A stretch of 64,000 bases of DNA from Rhizomys pruinosus (GCA_009823505.1 VZQC01005680.1:6253889-6317888), one strand, 5' to 3'; positions 49,251-61,874 are shown, counted from the stretch's first letter. Notes: generated from the letters alone by a model not told the origin. Numbers and translations: made by a program.

Positions 49251-49724
49251 GAACAATGGTACTAAGATATGGCAGCCCTGTGGTGACTACCTGTGCTTTG
49301 TAATCTTTGCAAGTGGCATTAGATGAGGAAGGAACGTGAAAGAGTTTGGAACTGAAGGCTAAAGAAGACCTGATGGGGTCCACCTGGCTGGCCAGGTCAA
49401 GATGGCACTGAGGAGAGGTAGAGGGGGAGGGACCCAGGTTGTTTGCCAAAACCTCTGGTTGGACTACACCTCACCTGCCTGGAAATACTGTGCAGCAGTG
49501 GCAGCCATATGCCTGTATATCCCAAATCTAATGGGCTATTAGCTCTCTCCTTGGAGGAGTAACCCACGGCTGATGCCACAAGCTTACATCCTCTAATGGT
49601 TAGGAGATGTTATAAGCCACAGTAAGACCCTGTCATATTTAAGAGGAAAAAAATGTAATTCATGGATTATCATACCATCCAAACATCTGTGTCTATACCA
49701 AAGTAACCTATCATAACAATTAGT
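49251..49724. other. Intergenic DNA, no clear feature
   Basis: No gene. The 49440-49455 text CCTCTGGTTGG recurs at 50301, the start of the LTR-like segment. Confidence 0.4.
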
Positions 49725-50298
49725 ATTGTTTAAATACCTATATATCTAATTGCTTGTGCTTCATTAGTAGGATCGAAAGGTTATTCCTGGACAAACTGTC
49801 AGCCCATGAAAGGAAACAGCCAGAATTGACCAGAGTCCAAGACAACAGCTCCAAAGAAAGTAGACTGTTTTGCTTCTCATTCACCTGTGCCTCTTTTTAA
49901 GCCTAGGGAACAATCTGTGGAAGAGGGGGCGTGGTAGAATATAAGGGCTGCGATTGGGGTGAATGGTAATCTGGACACTCATTTGATCAACTTGATTGAA
50001 CATACAAGCCCCCCCTGCTGGACGGTGGGACCCATGAGCTGTGTGGGTTTGGGCACAACTGCTTGCAAATTGGTTTTACATGAAGGATGCTTGTACTCAT
50101 AAATTATCACTTATTGCTAAAAAAAGAAAAAAAAAAAAAAACCTGAAAGATGCAGGACAGTTATGGCAGAATGCATGATCTGGGATGGGGTGGGGGGGGG
50201 TGGGGGAAGGCAAAGGGAAATATGCCTGAACTGAATTGGAAAATGATGTATGAAATACACAAAGCATCAATAAAAAAAATGAAAATTAAAAAAAAAAA
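49725..50298 (+). mobile_element. L1-like 3' region with G-rich tract and poly(A)
   Basis: Longest copy of the family: ATTGCTTGTGCTTCATTAGT, then a mid A-run at 50120-50141, a G-tract at 50184-50206, AATATGCCTGAACTGAATTG, and an A-rich end. Probably a rodent L1 3' UTR; a non-autonomous element is the alternative. Confidence 0.65.
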
Positions 50299-50577
50299 AT
50301 CCTCTGGTTGGGGAGAGATAAGGACAAGTGGCATAAGTCAGCCCTGTATGCCAATCTGCCTGAGAGGGCCAGAGGGGCTGCAGGAACATTGGTCATTTGC
50401 TTTCACGCCTAAATGCCTTTTGTGGCTGTTTTGTATATAAGTCACTACCCTGCTTGCAATAAAGTGAGATCCTGCTTGCTGCGTCTGAGTGTCTCAGGGA
50501 ACAGAGGAGGCGCACTTACCTTCCCTCAGCGGAGTCGGTTCCAGGACAGGACCCGACTAAGACCCGACAAAGCCCTA
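50299..50577 (+). mobile_element. LTR-like segment
   Basis: TGTATATAAGTCACTACCCT (TATA-like), then GCAATAAAGTGAGATCCTGC about 25 bp on, and a GC-richer end with GGAGTCGGTTCCAGGACAGG. A TATA box closely followed by AATAAA is LTR-like (R/U5 arrangement). No internal gag or pol sequence and no paired LTR are seen, so a solo or truncated LTR is the likely reading. Confidence 0.5.
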
Positions 50578-50877
50578 ATGTGCTGTTAGAAAAGTTTAAT
50601 GGACCAGCCTAGTGGGAGCTCAGAAGACCAGAATGCTAGTAGAAATGAGGACAGGAAGGCCAAGCTCATGAGGTTTTAAAATTGGTTTTGATCTCTACTG
50701 AGAACTGGGATAGAGACCCTTCATGTTGCCTTCTGGTGATAAATTTGGCTGCACTCTGATTGTGCCCTGAGGTATTAAGCAAGAGAAAAAATAATGTATC
50801 AAGCTATTTGGCAAAGGAAATTTCAAGACCATATAACATTCAAGTTGTGGTATAGTTACTGCTTATTATGTTTATCT

Positions 50878-50921
50878 GTGGAGAGAGAGGGGAGATAGAG
50901 AGAGAGAAGAGAGGAAATGAG
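50878..50921. repeat. GA-rich simple repeat
   Basis: GAGAGAGAGG, AGATAGAGAGAGAGA steps. Confidence 0.85.
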
Positions 50922-51229
50922 CTTAAAGTTCATTAAACCTGTTTAAAGGTAACAGCCTTCAGAAGAACAAAAGTGGCTGATATCATTAACAATAAAGCTT
51001 GATTTTTTTTTTTTGTCCTGGGACCACTGGGAAGGTCTGAGGATGAAGCACTCACTGCAAATCCATTTTAAAGAAGAGTGCCTGGAAAGATGGAGCCATC
51101 AAGCTGCCCTTCTGGAAAGTGTCTTCTCGGGTTGTGCCATGAAAATACTCATAGGCTGTGGCAGCTCTGGTGAAAGGCGACATCTCAAGTTGGGAACTGA
51201 ACTTAGCATCATTTAATGCTACTGGACCT

Positions 51230-52240
51230 GCAGACATACAAAATGCAAGAGTTACAGAATCTTGGCAGCTTGAACCCAGGTTCTAGAATGCCACTGAGAT
51301 CAAGTAACATGTAGCAGGATCAGACTCCCTGCATGGAGATTCCAAGTGGGTTGTTCATGAAGCTATGAAAGTGAAGACCTCAGGCTTATTGCAATGGAAA
51401 CCCAGGCTACTATATACTTCAGAAACGTGGGCTAAGCCAAGAGAGTCTGCAGATATCAAGTGAAGACAGCCCAAGAGAGAAGCTATATATTCTGCAGGTG
51501 GAAGTTAGAGAAAAATGTCTACTCAAGCCTGTGGGAGTCCAGTTGTTGCCGTAATGCCACTAAAAGCACAGTGTGCCGGATAGTGATCTATGGGTTTAAT
51601 AATGGCTCTGCTGACTTTCAGCCTTGCTTTGATTTAGTGTTCCCTTGTTATATTTTTTCCATCTTGGAATGGGAATGTTTACTCTGGGCCATTATACATT
51701 GGAGTTTTTAAAAATGTTATAGGGACTTACTGGATTAAGTCTTAATAGGGATTCTAGACTTAGACTGTTGACCAACATTGGAGCTACAACAACTATGGAC
51801 ACTCTTGAAGATGAACTAAAATCATTTTGCAAGAAGGCCATGAGGCTTTGAGGACCAGAGCCAGAATGTCATGGTTAAAAGTGACGTGTTTGGATTTCAG
51901 GTTGACAAGGAGTAGACTTGTAATGGTTATTCTTCATTATCATGATTGGATTTAGAGTCACCTATGAGACATAATTCTGGGCATGTCTGTGAGTGGGGAA
52001 GACTAATGTGAAATGTTGATGGCATCAGTCCAAGTTCTGGGGACTGAATAAAGAGGGAAGAAAGAAAACACATGAACATCACATTCATCTATCTTTTTCC
52101 TGATTATAGATGCAATGTGACCACTGTTTCTATGATTTCCCCACCATAATGGACAATATCCTCTCACAGTATGAGATAAAATAAAATCTTCCTCTTTTAA
52201 GTTGCTTCCTGCCCTGGTGACAGCAATGCAGTAAGTGGAG
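51230..52240 (+). mobile_element. Rodent interspersed repeat, class unresolved (copy 2, long)
   Basis: Contains GTCTGCAGATATCAAG, GAAGACAGCCCAAGAG, GGGCCATTATACATTGGAGT, ATGATTGGATTTAGAGTCAC, ATAAAATAAAATCTTCCTC and GGTGACAGCAATGCAGTAAG. I recognise it as a repeated rodent sequence but cannot give its class. Open frames in it are short and unrelated to known proteins. Confidence 0.5.
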
Positions 52241-52494
52241 GGATGAAGCCTTTCGAGTGCTTTTTAGACAGTTGTGCCCCTGCTGCACATTGGCTCTGTA
52301 AATACAGCTTCGCTAGGGTTCCAAATACATGTTAAACCACTTACAAGATTCTCTACTTCCTAGCAGCTTCAGTTTTGAGGTCCATTTCATTTGACCCATA
52401 AGATTGCTTACGGCCTGGTGGAACGTTCTCTTTCTTGGAAACTACTGTCAACACTTGATCTCCAAACCTAGAATTAGCAGATGTACCACCCGGT

Positions 52495-53110
52495 TCGCTT
52501 CCTGTTGCTGTGATAAAACACTGGCCGAAAGCAACTTTTGGAGGAGGGTGTTCACTTTATCCTACAGGTTACAGTCTATTATCAAAGGAAGCAAAGGCAG
52601 AAATTCAAGTCAGGAGCTTGAATAAGAAACCACAGAAAGTTGCTTACTGGCCTGCTTCAAGCAATGACTTGCTCCACTATCTTTCTGATACAACACAGGC
52701 CCAACTGCCTACTCATGAGACCACCTACAGTGGGCTGGACCCTCCTACATCAATCAGATCACAGTAATGAAAATGTCTCTCGGTGCTGGAGAGATGGCTC
52801 AGTGGTTAAGAGTGACGACTGCTCTTGTAGAGGACCTGGGTTAGATTCCCATCACCCACATGGTGGCTAAGAACCATCTTTAACTCTAGTTCCAGGGGAA
52901 TCCAACGCTGTCTTCTGACCTCCTCGGCATTGCACAACACAGGTGGACCAACCTGCATGCAGACAATACACTCATACACATAATAAATAATAAAAAAAGA
53001 AAATGTCTCATTGACATCGCCACAGACCAATCCACTGGAGAAAATTCCTTAGATGAGGTTTCTCTTACCAGGTGACTCTACTTTGTGTCAGTTTGACAAA
53101 AACTAAGCAA
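52495..53110 (+). mobile_element. Rodent interspersed repeat, class unresolved, split by a B2
   Basis: GCTTCCTGTTGCTGTGATAA, ATCAAAGGAAGCAAAGGC, GGCTGGACCCTCCTACATCA, then after the B2 TCATTGACATCGCCACAGAC and TTTGTGTCAGTTTGACAAAA. Same family as 38400-38745. Confidence 0.6.
52780..52998 (+). mobile_element. B2 SINE nested in older repeat
   Basis: GGTGCTGGAGAGATGGCTCA start. TSD GAAAATGTCTC occurs at 52769-52779 and 52999-53009. Confidence 0.95.
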
Positions 53111-53246
53111 AATAATTGATCTCTAGTCACCTGGACACACTAACAGACCACCATTAAACCCTAATTTTAATGTCCTATTTATCTTGAAGATCTCATGCTA
53201 ATATCACAAGATAAAATATAATACAAACGTAAAAGTTCAGTCTTTT

Positions 53247-53411
53247 TTTTTTTTTTTTTTCATTTTTTGGTCTTTTCGAGACAGGGTCTCCCTGTAGGCC
53301 CAGCTGTCCTGGAACTCACTTTGTAGACCAGGCTGGCCTTGAACACACAAAGATCCGCCTGCCTCTACCTCCCAAGTGCTAGGATTAAAGGCGTGCACCA
53401 CCATGCCCGGC
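53247..53411 (-). mobile_element. B1 SINE (-)
   Basis: Antisense B1 after a long T run, ending CCACCATGCCCGG. TSD AAAAGTTCAGTCTTTT (16 bp) occurs at 53231-53246 and 53412-53427. Confidence 0.96.
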
Positions 53412-53502
53412 AAAAGTTCAGTCTTTTAAAAAAAATCAAATGTTTTAAAAGAACAAAGTCTTTAAAAATTTTCAGTCTCTTACCTATGAGCTCCTATGTA
53501 AG

Positions 53503-53738
53503 GGGGCTGGAGAGATAGCCTAGTGGTTAAGAGCGCCGACTGCTCTTGCAGAGGACCCGGGTTCGATCCCCAGCACCCGAATGGTGTCTGAGACCCATCT
53601 TTAACTCCAGTTCCAGGGGAATCCGACACCCTCTTCTGACCTCTGCAGCATTGCATGACAGGAGTGCACAAACCTACATGCAAACAGTACATTTATACAC
53701 ATAATAAATGAATTAAAAAAAATAAAATAAATAAAACA
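53503..53738 (+). mobile_element. B2 SINE
   Basis: GGGGGCTGGAGAGATAGCCT start, single CTCCAGTTCCAGGGGAA, AT tail. TSD not found. Confidence 0.93.
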
Positions 53739-53779
53739 AAAGAGTTACTTTCTTATTTCAAAAGGGAAAGCCAGGTGCA

Positions 53780-54480
53780 CAGAAGAAAAATCAAAGTCCG
53801 GCATTGTACCTCAGTGTCCAGCATATGGGACACTAATCAATCAACTCTCATTGATGAAGCTTCCTCATGCAATAGAGGGCCAGGAACACAAAAGGTCACA
53901 AATGGCCAAAGCATGGAAATTAGGAGTCCCCAGAGTATGGGTCCTCAGACAGGTCTCCTATGTTAAGCTGCAGTCACCCAGGGCTCAGGGACCATTGCAG
54001 AAGGAACAGAAAGTCTGTAATAGCCAAGGAGGTGATGCGTGACCATATGGAAATAGAATCCTAGAAGCGCCGGGGATCCTGCTCATATGAACCTACAGCA
54101 ATGGTGACAGCATGCACAAGACCTGTGCAAACTCAAGTAACAAAAACCCAGAATGGGGCTGGGGAAATGAGTAGCAGACCCTAATCTTAGCTGAAGAAAT
54201 ATTGGCAGCTTATTACTCTTGAGTGAGGAAGAGCTGATCTTCTTAAAGCAAGGGACTCTGGATGGGCTGTCTAGACCTCAGTGGATGAACTTGCCCTGAG
54301 GACCATCTGGGCATACTAACTTGATACTATACTTAACCATACTATATTTAACACGAATGAGAGTGTATGGATTCCAGTGTGGGGCTATGCAGGTGCCAGT
54401 GGGAAGGGTATGAAGGTGACCAAGATTGATCGAGATGTTCTGTGTGAAATTTATAAATTTTTTAATTGAAAAATAAGATT
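53780..54480 (+). mobile_element. Rodent L1 3'-UTR-type fragment
   Basis: Collinear with 20150-20880: CAATAGAGGGCCAGGAACAC, GACCATATGGAAATAGAATC, CAGCAATGGTGACAGCATGC, GCTGATCTTCTTAAAGCA, GAGATGTTCTGTGTGAAATT. Confidence 0.65.
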
Positions 54481-54524
54481 AAAAACTTCTATTTCTTATG
54501 AGGTTACCAATTAGATCACTTTTG

Positions 54525-54729
54525 TTGATTTTTATTCATTCTTTTTTATGTGTTTTATGTGAATGAGCATTTTCCCTGCACGTATATAAGTGTAACATGT
54601 AGGTATAAAGCCTGCAGAGGGAACTAAAATGAAGGACAGTTGTTAGCTGCCATGTACTTGCTAGGAATTGCATGCAAGTCCTCTCTAAGAACATCAAGTG
54701 TTCTTAACCACTGAGCCATCTCTCCAGCC
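54525..54729 (-). mobile_element. B2 SINE (-), old
   Basis: Antisense B2 ending CTGAGCCATCTCTCCAGCC, strongly diverged in the middle. Confidence 0.85.
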
Positions 54730-54849
54730 ATGACACTTTTTTAATTATAGAGCTAAATAAAGTATATTGGTAATTCAAAAATATTAATGAAATGTTCATT
54801 ATTGTTTGCCAATTAAATTGGCAAAATAAATGAATTAACTTTATTTTGG

Positions 54850-54994
54850 GGGGCATTTTTGAGACAGGGTCTCCCTTTAGTTCCAGCTGGCCTGGAGCTC
54901 GCTCTGTAGACCAGGCTGGCCTTGAACTCACAGAGATCCGCCTGCCTCTGCCTCCCGAATGCTGGGATTAAAGGCATGGACCACCATGCCTGGC
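54850..54994 (-). mobile_element. B1 SINE (-)
   Basis: TTTTTGAGACAGGGTCTCCC and ACCACCATGCCTGGC. No clear TSD. Confidence 0.93.
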
Positions 54995-54999
54995 TTTAA

Positions 55000-56529
55000 C
55001 TATATATTTTATGGGAGAAAAAGAACATATTTTGCTGAATTTAACTCAGCCTGCCATGCCTGTTGTCTTTTATTTGGTAGCAATAGATTCTTTTTTTTTT
55101 TATTTCTAGGCATTACTATATTTATTATAATTTGTTTTATTTCTGTCATTACTATGCATATATTTTATGACTTTTAAAAGTAAACATGCTTTATGTGTTT
55201 TGAGGACTTTCAAGGGGCTTGCCTCATTTTTTGTCAATGAACAATATTGCTTATCCGGCTTATCTTTTAGATTAACAAATCCCATAACCATTTCTAGGTT
55301 GTGCATTCTTACCAATCAGATAGTGCTTATGTACACAGAGAAGCAGCCCTTTCAACCAGTACCAACATCCGTAGAATCTGTTTGACATACTTGTTTGTAA
55401 GATATTTATTTTCATATAAATAATTAACTGTGCCAAAGCAAGATGAGTAATTGCTATACATGCAATCTTATGTAAGGGTCTTGGGTGAATAAAACTAAGA
55501 CATCTTTAACTCCAGTGAGTAGCCAAAAAAACCCTTTAACCTTTTCAGCTTTGACATCTTTATGTGTTGGATGAGGGACTGAGAAAAATCAGACCCTTGC
55601 CAAAACAATATATTACTAAATAAACAATATTTGCTTTATTGCTACAACATAAGTCAGTGTCATTTGTCATTCACGAGTATTTATGAGAAAGATTCAGAAC
55701 TCAGAAACTCATTAAGGCACCTACATAGATAACTAGAATTACTTATCAAGAATAAATAGATTATGTGTTTTGTGAACTGCCACATAAATCCCAGGATGGA
55801 CTGCGAAGGGTTAAAACTGGACCTTACTCTGGAGTATCTTTTGTCTTACTGAATCTTAATGCATGCAATATGATAAGAGACCAATGCTGGAAGATGAAAA
55901 ACCTTCTTACTAGAAGTGAATTTCTGTCATTCATCCATGGATACATGCGTTCAATGTGTATTTCATTGAGAGTCAATGTAAGCAAACAGGTGACACTAGA
56001 AAGAAATCTTTCAAGTTGCCTTAATAATTAAGCCAGATCCTCCACTTGGTGAAAAGGTAAAACTTCTTTAAGAGCTGCATGGTTACTGTGGCCACGATAC
56101 CACACTGACCTCTGCAACCTTCTAGGCACTGTGGACGCACCATTGTGTACAGAGATAAACAACAGCTGAGCCATTTGTTCAAGGACATTTAAGGAGAGCG
56201 AGATAGGAGAGCTGGTAACTTCAGCCACAGAGGCTTGTGTTATAAATAGGTGGTTACAGGGTCAAGGAACTGATTCCATATTTGAACACAAAATAGCTTC
56301 AATGGCCCTCCATCTCTGAAAGCTTTATTTGATCAACCTAAATCAAAAGATCTTATTGTTAGATTACTTTTTCCTATATATAATTAAAAGAGATACTGTG
56401 AATAATAACTGAGACTAAATAATTTCCTAGAGGAAACCTACAAAAAATGAATAATGAATAAAAATCTGAGTAGACAAAAATGACTGAGAAGACAAGAATC
56501 AATATTAAGATATTTCCCTTTAAAATAAA
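55000..56529. other. Intergenic DNA, no feature recognised
   Basis: AT-rich; no SINE or gene seen. Confidence 0.5.
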
Positions 56530-56762
56530 GGCTGTGGGTTGCAGAGCAGCAGTTAAGAGCACAGGCTGCTCTTGCAGAGGACCCAGGCTCAGCTCCCAGC
56601 ACCCACTTGGCGGCTAACAGTCATCTGTAACTCCAGTCCCAGGGGATTCAATGCCCTCTTCTGACCTCTGTGGGCATTTTATGATAAGGGTGCACTTACA
56701 TACATGCAAGCAGTGCACTCATACACATAAATATATAAAAATATTAAAAAAATAAAATAAAT
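56530..56762 (+). mobile_element. B2 SINE, old
   Basis: AGCAGTTAAGAGCACAGGCT and CAGCACCCACTTGGCGGCTA, A/T tail. Confidence 0.9.
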
Positions 56763-56869
56763 GCCATGGAACAGATGGTATTGGGGCTGAACTGTACCAA
56801 ACAATTAAAGAACAAATCCAAGTCCTTTTCTGTTGTTGACTACGATGAATTAACTTGGAATAAGTTGAG

Positions 56870-57265
56870 CCAGGGAACTTTGGAAGGTGTCCTGTGTCTC
56901 AAATAGGATAGAGAAACTGAAAACAGTATCTCACAGGACCCTGCCGGGCAGAACACTGCCCAGACTGGCCACAAGGCCCTGGTTCCCTCCTTCTAGGAAA
57001 GGCATCTTGGTCAGCAACCTTCAGTTGTTATCTGCCTCACACAGGACCTTTGTGTAAAGCAGTCTCTCAACTTCTCTGTAATAAGGTCACATGTCTTGTG
57101 TTTTCAAATTTTCTTGGAACTTTGCCTTTTTCGTGGGCTTGCAAATGGCTGCCAACTTTTTGTCTATATAAACATGTATCCTTTGGGAAACTGATCACGA
57201 GACAGTCATCCCAGAAGTGACTCTGTCAACCTGACACTGCTCCGACTTCAGCTTCCAGAAGGTGA
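56870..57265 (+). mobile_element. Possible old LTR fragment
   Basis: TGTCTATATAAACATGTATC near 57160 is TATA-like and is followed by structured sequence; no termini, poly(A) signal or internal region can be fixed. Low confidence. Confidence 0.2.
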
Positions 57266-57328
57266 GACTGTATCTGTGATTAGCAGAAGCCCTCTGCACT
57301 TTTCAACTTCCAAAGAGTTGAAGAAGGG

Positions 57329-57435
57329 GGCCCTGGAGAGATGGTTCAGCAGATAAGAAGACTGGATGCTCTTGCAGATGACCTAGGTTTGATTACCAGC
57401 ACCCACATGATGGATAACAACAGTCTGTAACTCAT
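57329..57435 (+). mobile_element. B2 SINE 5' half only
   Basis: GGCCCTGGAGAGATGGTTCA through CAGCACCCACATGATGGATA; the 3' half and tail are missing. Confidence 0.85.
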
Positions 57436-58219
57436 ATGAGCAGAAAGTATAGTCATTACTACAGAGGTGGTGTGGAGAGAACGGGAGCTGAGAGCCCAAA
57501 CATTTGTAACCTCAGCTGGAAGAATGTGGGAATTTTTCTGAGTTCTTTCGAATAACAGTGAAGATAGCTAGCAATAAAAAAAGTGTACATACGAATAAGA
57601 AAAAGGAGTATTTAAGGAAACAGGATCAAGTCTCGACAGGGAGGTGAAAATTCATGAGAAACTTACATTCAGTAATTTGAATTTTTGTCCTTGGAGCTCT
57701 GAGGGTAAGGGGCATCGAGGATTTTATGAAAAAGAATAAATTAATAAGATTTCTATTGGAGTTACTTTGCATGGAAGGTATAATTCCAGTGGGATGAGAT
57801 TGGAGGCAGGGAGATTGGTTGGGGGAGGGGGTCACAGCAAGCTCCAGGATGAGGGTGAGGAGCCCCTGCAAACTCCAGACAGAAATGATGGGGAATGAGG
57901 GCTATGGACGGGGAGATGGCAAAATGGTTCTGAAAGCAAGTCTGACAGATCAGGAAGGAATCAGGTGCCTCTAAGCTTTAGGATGACAGGAATGAGTGGG
58001 TGGAGTGTGTACGCCACTGCCAACTTTAGAATACCCAAGACATCTCTATTTGCAGCTCTCCAGAGTTATTCATATCAAAGAGCTGGAACGGGAAGGATTC
58101 CTGGGCCAGTCGTGATGATGTAAGCCTGAATAAGACTTGAGAGTAGCACAGGTGGAATCAGATCTGTCTCAAGAAACATAAATATACTGAGTAACTTATG
58201 TAAAGAAACAATTTTAATT
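57436..58219. other. Intergenic DNA, no feature recognised
   Basis: No repeat or gene recognised. Confidence 0.5.
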
Positions 58220-58224
58220 TTTAT

Positions 58225-58430
58225 TATTATTTTAATTGCATGCATGTGCGTGTGTCTGTCTATGGGTATGTGCACATGAGTACAGGTGCCCACTGAGGCC
58301 AGAAGAGCACAGAAGTTCTTCTGGGGCTGGAGTTATGGGTGGTTATGAGCTGCCCCGTGTGCATACAGGGATCCAAGCCTGGGTCCTCTAGAAGAGCAGT
58401 TATAACCACTGAGCCATCTCTCCATCCCTA
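58225..58430 (-). mobile_element. Old B2-related SINE (-)
   Basis: GTGCCCACTGAGGCCAGAAG, GCTGGAGTTATGGGTGGTTA and ACTGAGCCATCTCTCCATCC. Confidence 0.8.
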
Positions 58431-58434
58431 AGAA

Positions 58435-58940
58435 ATAATAAGTTTTTAATAGTCTATGAACTTAAACTGAATATCTTTGAAGCTCTTAGTCCAGGCCATG
58501 CTTTCAAAAGATCATATTGTAAAAACTGTTCTGTGCTGTCTGAGATCAAACAAGGCCAGCAAATTTCTGCTCTTTCTGTACAATTTTATAATGTGGGAGG
58601 TAGGGTGTGGCCATTGTTCTACAGTGATCCATTAACACAGAACTCCAGTGGCTTCTGGGCCTTTAGATTTTACCCAGGCAATAGGAGCCAAGGAAAATTT
58701 TGTAAGGAAAATATTACTGAACCTAATAGCTACAGTTCTCGGTATTGAGAAAATTTGAAAGACAGTTCAGCAACCCAAATGGTGTTCAATACTCACAATA
58801 GAACAGGTAAAAACTCCACAAATAGGCATGATAAAGGTGCTGTGTGACACGGAGTAGGAGCTAGGATTTATTAAGACCTTACCATGTACCAGACACTTTT
58901 TAAACCCTTACCTACAGTATATTATTTAATTCTTAAAAAT
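58435..58940. other. Intergenic DNA, no feature recognised
   Basis: No repeat or gene recognised. Confidence 0.5.
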
Positions 58941-58951
58941 ATCATATAAAA

Positions 58952-59181
58952 GGGGCTGGAGAGATGGCTCAGTGGTTAAGAGCACTGACTGCTCTTGCAG
59001 AGGACCTGGGTTCAATTCCCAGCACCCACATGGTGGCTAAGAAACATCTTTGACTCCAGTTCCAGGGGAATCCAATGCTCTCTTCTGACCTCCGCAACAT
59101 TGCATGACAATGGTGCACCAACCTACATGTGGACAGTACACTCATACGTATAAAAAAAAATATGGTAATTTGTAAAAAAAA
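58952..59181 (+). mobile_element. B2 SINE
   Basis: GGGGCTGGAGAGATGGCTCA start. TSD ATCATATAAAA occurs at 58941-58951 and 59182-59192. Confidence 0.95.
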
Positions 59182-59192
59182 ATCATATAAAA

Positions 59193-59940
59193 GATATTAT
59201 TATTTCCCATTTGATATGTGAGGAAGCCAAGAGCCAATGACTAATAATGCCCCCGGGATTACAGCTAGTCAGCAACAAAGCCAGGTTTGCAATTAGACAG
59301 GGATTCTGCAGCTCTTGTCTTAATTGCTATGCCATAAAGGAATCTCCCACAGAAAGGATGGCACCCAACATCATTCTGAAGGAACTTGGCTTTGTGCAGC
59401 TGTTATGGAGAACCAATCAAAATTCAATTTTATCCAAACCAAACTAATAGGTAGATAAAGACCAAGAGGCAAGAAAGTAGTTCTCTGCTGTGTCCTTGGG
59501 AATAACCAGGAGTCTGAAAGCCTCAATTTCATCTTTGTCTTCTCCTAGCTCAGTGGCAATACTGGGTCTTGGACACCTAAAATACCAGATCTAACCCTCA
59601 ACTCTCATTGTCAGTCTGCTACACAAAGCAACCTGTAGTTTAACAGGGAGTTGAGGTTGGCGATGGCAATGTGCTTGGCAGGTGGTTGCCAAGAGTGGGA
59701 AGATTCTTTCTGCAATTGCCTTCAGGTCTTGCTTTGGGTAAGGTTTGCTTGGACTATAGTTACTAATGTAGACAGGAAATTTGGGAGGCCATGATTAGTC
59801 TCCATTATTTATTGGTGCAATTTACAAGCAATTCCAAAGCCAAGGAGAATATTCAGCAAAGAATGAGGCTCTAAGTGAAATATCTGGACATTACTAAGTA
59901 TTAAGTGAAAGCACAGAAATTCAGTATGTCTTTTGCTCTT
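59193..59940. other. Intergenic DNA, no feature recognised
   Basis: No repeat or gene recognised. Confidence 0.5.
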
Positions 59941-59951
59941 TGGACTATTTC

Positions 59952-60188
59952 TTTTTTTAAATTTTTAAAAATTATTTATTTATTCATTTTCATATGTGTA
60001 TGAATGTACTGTCTGCATGTAGGTTTGTGTACCCGTGTCATGCAATGCTGCGGAGGTCAAAAGAGGGTGTCGGATTCCCCTGGAACTGGAGTTAAAGATG
60101 GTTCTCAGCCACCGTCTTTTGGGGATCGAACCCAGGTCCTCTGCAAGAGCAGTCAGCACTCTCAACTGCTAGGCCATCTCTCCAGCCC
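59952..60188 (-). mobile_element. B2 SINE (-)
   Basis: Antisense B2 ending GGCCATCTCTCCAGCCC. TSD TGGACTATTTC occurs at 59941-59951 and 60189-60199. Confidence 0.95.
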
Positions 60189-60499
60189 TGGACTATTTCA
60201 ATGTGTTGTTTTATTTTGGTTTTGTTTTTAAGAGGATAAAATCAAATGGCTTAGAAAGGTTTACAGTATGTGATAAATTTCCATTTTCTGTTGCCAACAT
60301 AGGTGCTACTCCTTTGGAAGTGAGGACTAGTTGAATTTTCTGTCCTATCATTTCTTAAATTATTCTTCCCATCATGGAAATTTTCCTATATGATTTTCCT
60401 CTACATACATATAAGTGTTTGCAGTGGATTTGGTTTTTAAACTGTGCTTCACCGATGGAAATATTGGACCCTCTTATCTATAAATAGAAATGTTCTACC

Positions 60500-60604
60500 T
60501 TCCTTCCTTTTCTCCTTCCTTCCTTCCTTCCTTCCTTCCTTCCTTCCTTCCTTCCTTCCTTCCTTCCTTCCTCCCTTCCTTCCTTCTTTCCTTCCTTCCT
60601 TCCT
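60500..60604. repeat. (CTTC)n tetranucleotide array
   Basis: About 25 CCTT units with few interruptions. Confidence 0.97.
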
Positions 60605-60706
60605 AGCACATAAGCCATAAATTATTTACATATGCCATATTGCTTGGATATCTGGCTGTGCCCTAGTTTAATAAATAGAACCCTATTTATGTGTGCTTGG
60701 ATTTCT

Positions 60707-60862
60707 TTTTCTCCGGTCTTTTTGAGACAGTGTTTCCCTATAGCCCCAGCTGTCCTGGAACTCCACTGTGTAGACCAGGCTGGCCACAAGCTTACAGAGA
60801 GAGATCCACGTGCCTCTGCCTCCCAAGTGCTGAGATCAAAGATGTGCACCACCATACCCAGC
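60707..60862 (-). mobile_element. B1 SINE (-)
   Basis: TTTTTGAGACAGTGTTTCCC and GCACCACCATACCCAGC, moderately diverged. Confidence 0.9.
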
Positions 60863-61119
60863 TTATTTCATGTTTTTTTTTCTTTTTATTTCCTTGAAGC
60901 TTTGCTTTGATATATCATGTTTTTAACATTGTAAGTAGTGCTCAATAAAATGTTTGCCCATTTACATTTGTTTATTCATAATAAGTTCTTGTATGTGAAA
61001 TTACAGTATTACTGTGAGTTTGAAATGTTCTTTACATACATAGAGAATCTGTGTTTTATCTATATTTGAAATGATATTTCTAGATTTAAAAAATTTCAGC
61101 TTACTAATATTTTATTTTT

Positions 61120-61500
61120 GAGAATTTCATGCATAAGTATTATATTTGCATTATTTCTAGCCCCCAGTCCCCCTTTCAACTCTTTTCATGTCCCCTAACT
61201 CCCTCTCCATTTCTTCCTCTCATTTGATTATTGTTACATATGGATACAAACATTTATAAATATACATATACTTATAATGTGATGAGTCTATTCATAAATA
61301 GTCTACTATGTACCTGCATTTAGGGCTGCCTACCTGGGATTAGATAACCTTCTTTGGGAGCTATTTCCTGCAGAAAACCAGTTCTCCCTCCATCAGCATC
61401 CACTGGTTGCCTATGGCTCTACATCCTGAGGTGAAGTTCTGTGACAGTTCCTCCTCACACCTGCGCATGTGAATGGTTTTGTCATCATGAAGATTTTGTT
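61120..61500 (-). mobile_element. Rodent L1 3'-UTR-like fragment, antisense
   Basis: GAGAATTTCATGCATAAGTA, TTCCTGCAGAAAACCAGTTC, TCCCTCCATCAGCATCCACT. Similar in layout to 11390-11790. Confidence 0.45.
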
Positions 61501-61549
61501 AGTTTACCATTCTTGGAGGATTTCTATAACATGTCTGGAATTCATTTGC

Positions 61550-61769
61550 ATTTTTATTTATTTTATTTTATGTATATTACTGTTTTGCCCACATGCATGT
61601 AAGTGCACCTCATGTGTGTAATGGCCACAGAGGCTAGAAAATGGCATAGGATCCCCTGGAACTAGAGTTACAGATGATTTTTAGCCTCTATGTGAGTGTT
61701 GGGAACTGAACGTGGGTCCTCTGAAAGAGCATCCGGTGCTCTTAACTGCTGAGTCCTCTCTCCAGCCCT
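61550..61769 (-). mobile_element. B2 SINE (-), old
   Basis: Antisense B2, GTGTTGGGAACTGAACGTGG and GAGTCCTCTCTCCAGCCC. Confidence 0.88.
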
Positions 61770-61874
61770 TTTTAATTTTTTTTCTTTATGGCATTTGATT
61801 ATACAGTACAGAAAATTATTCATAGAACAGAAACCTAAAACCATGTGTACAGTAGAAACTATTGTCTCATTTTG

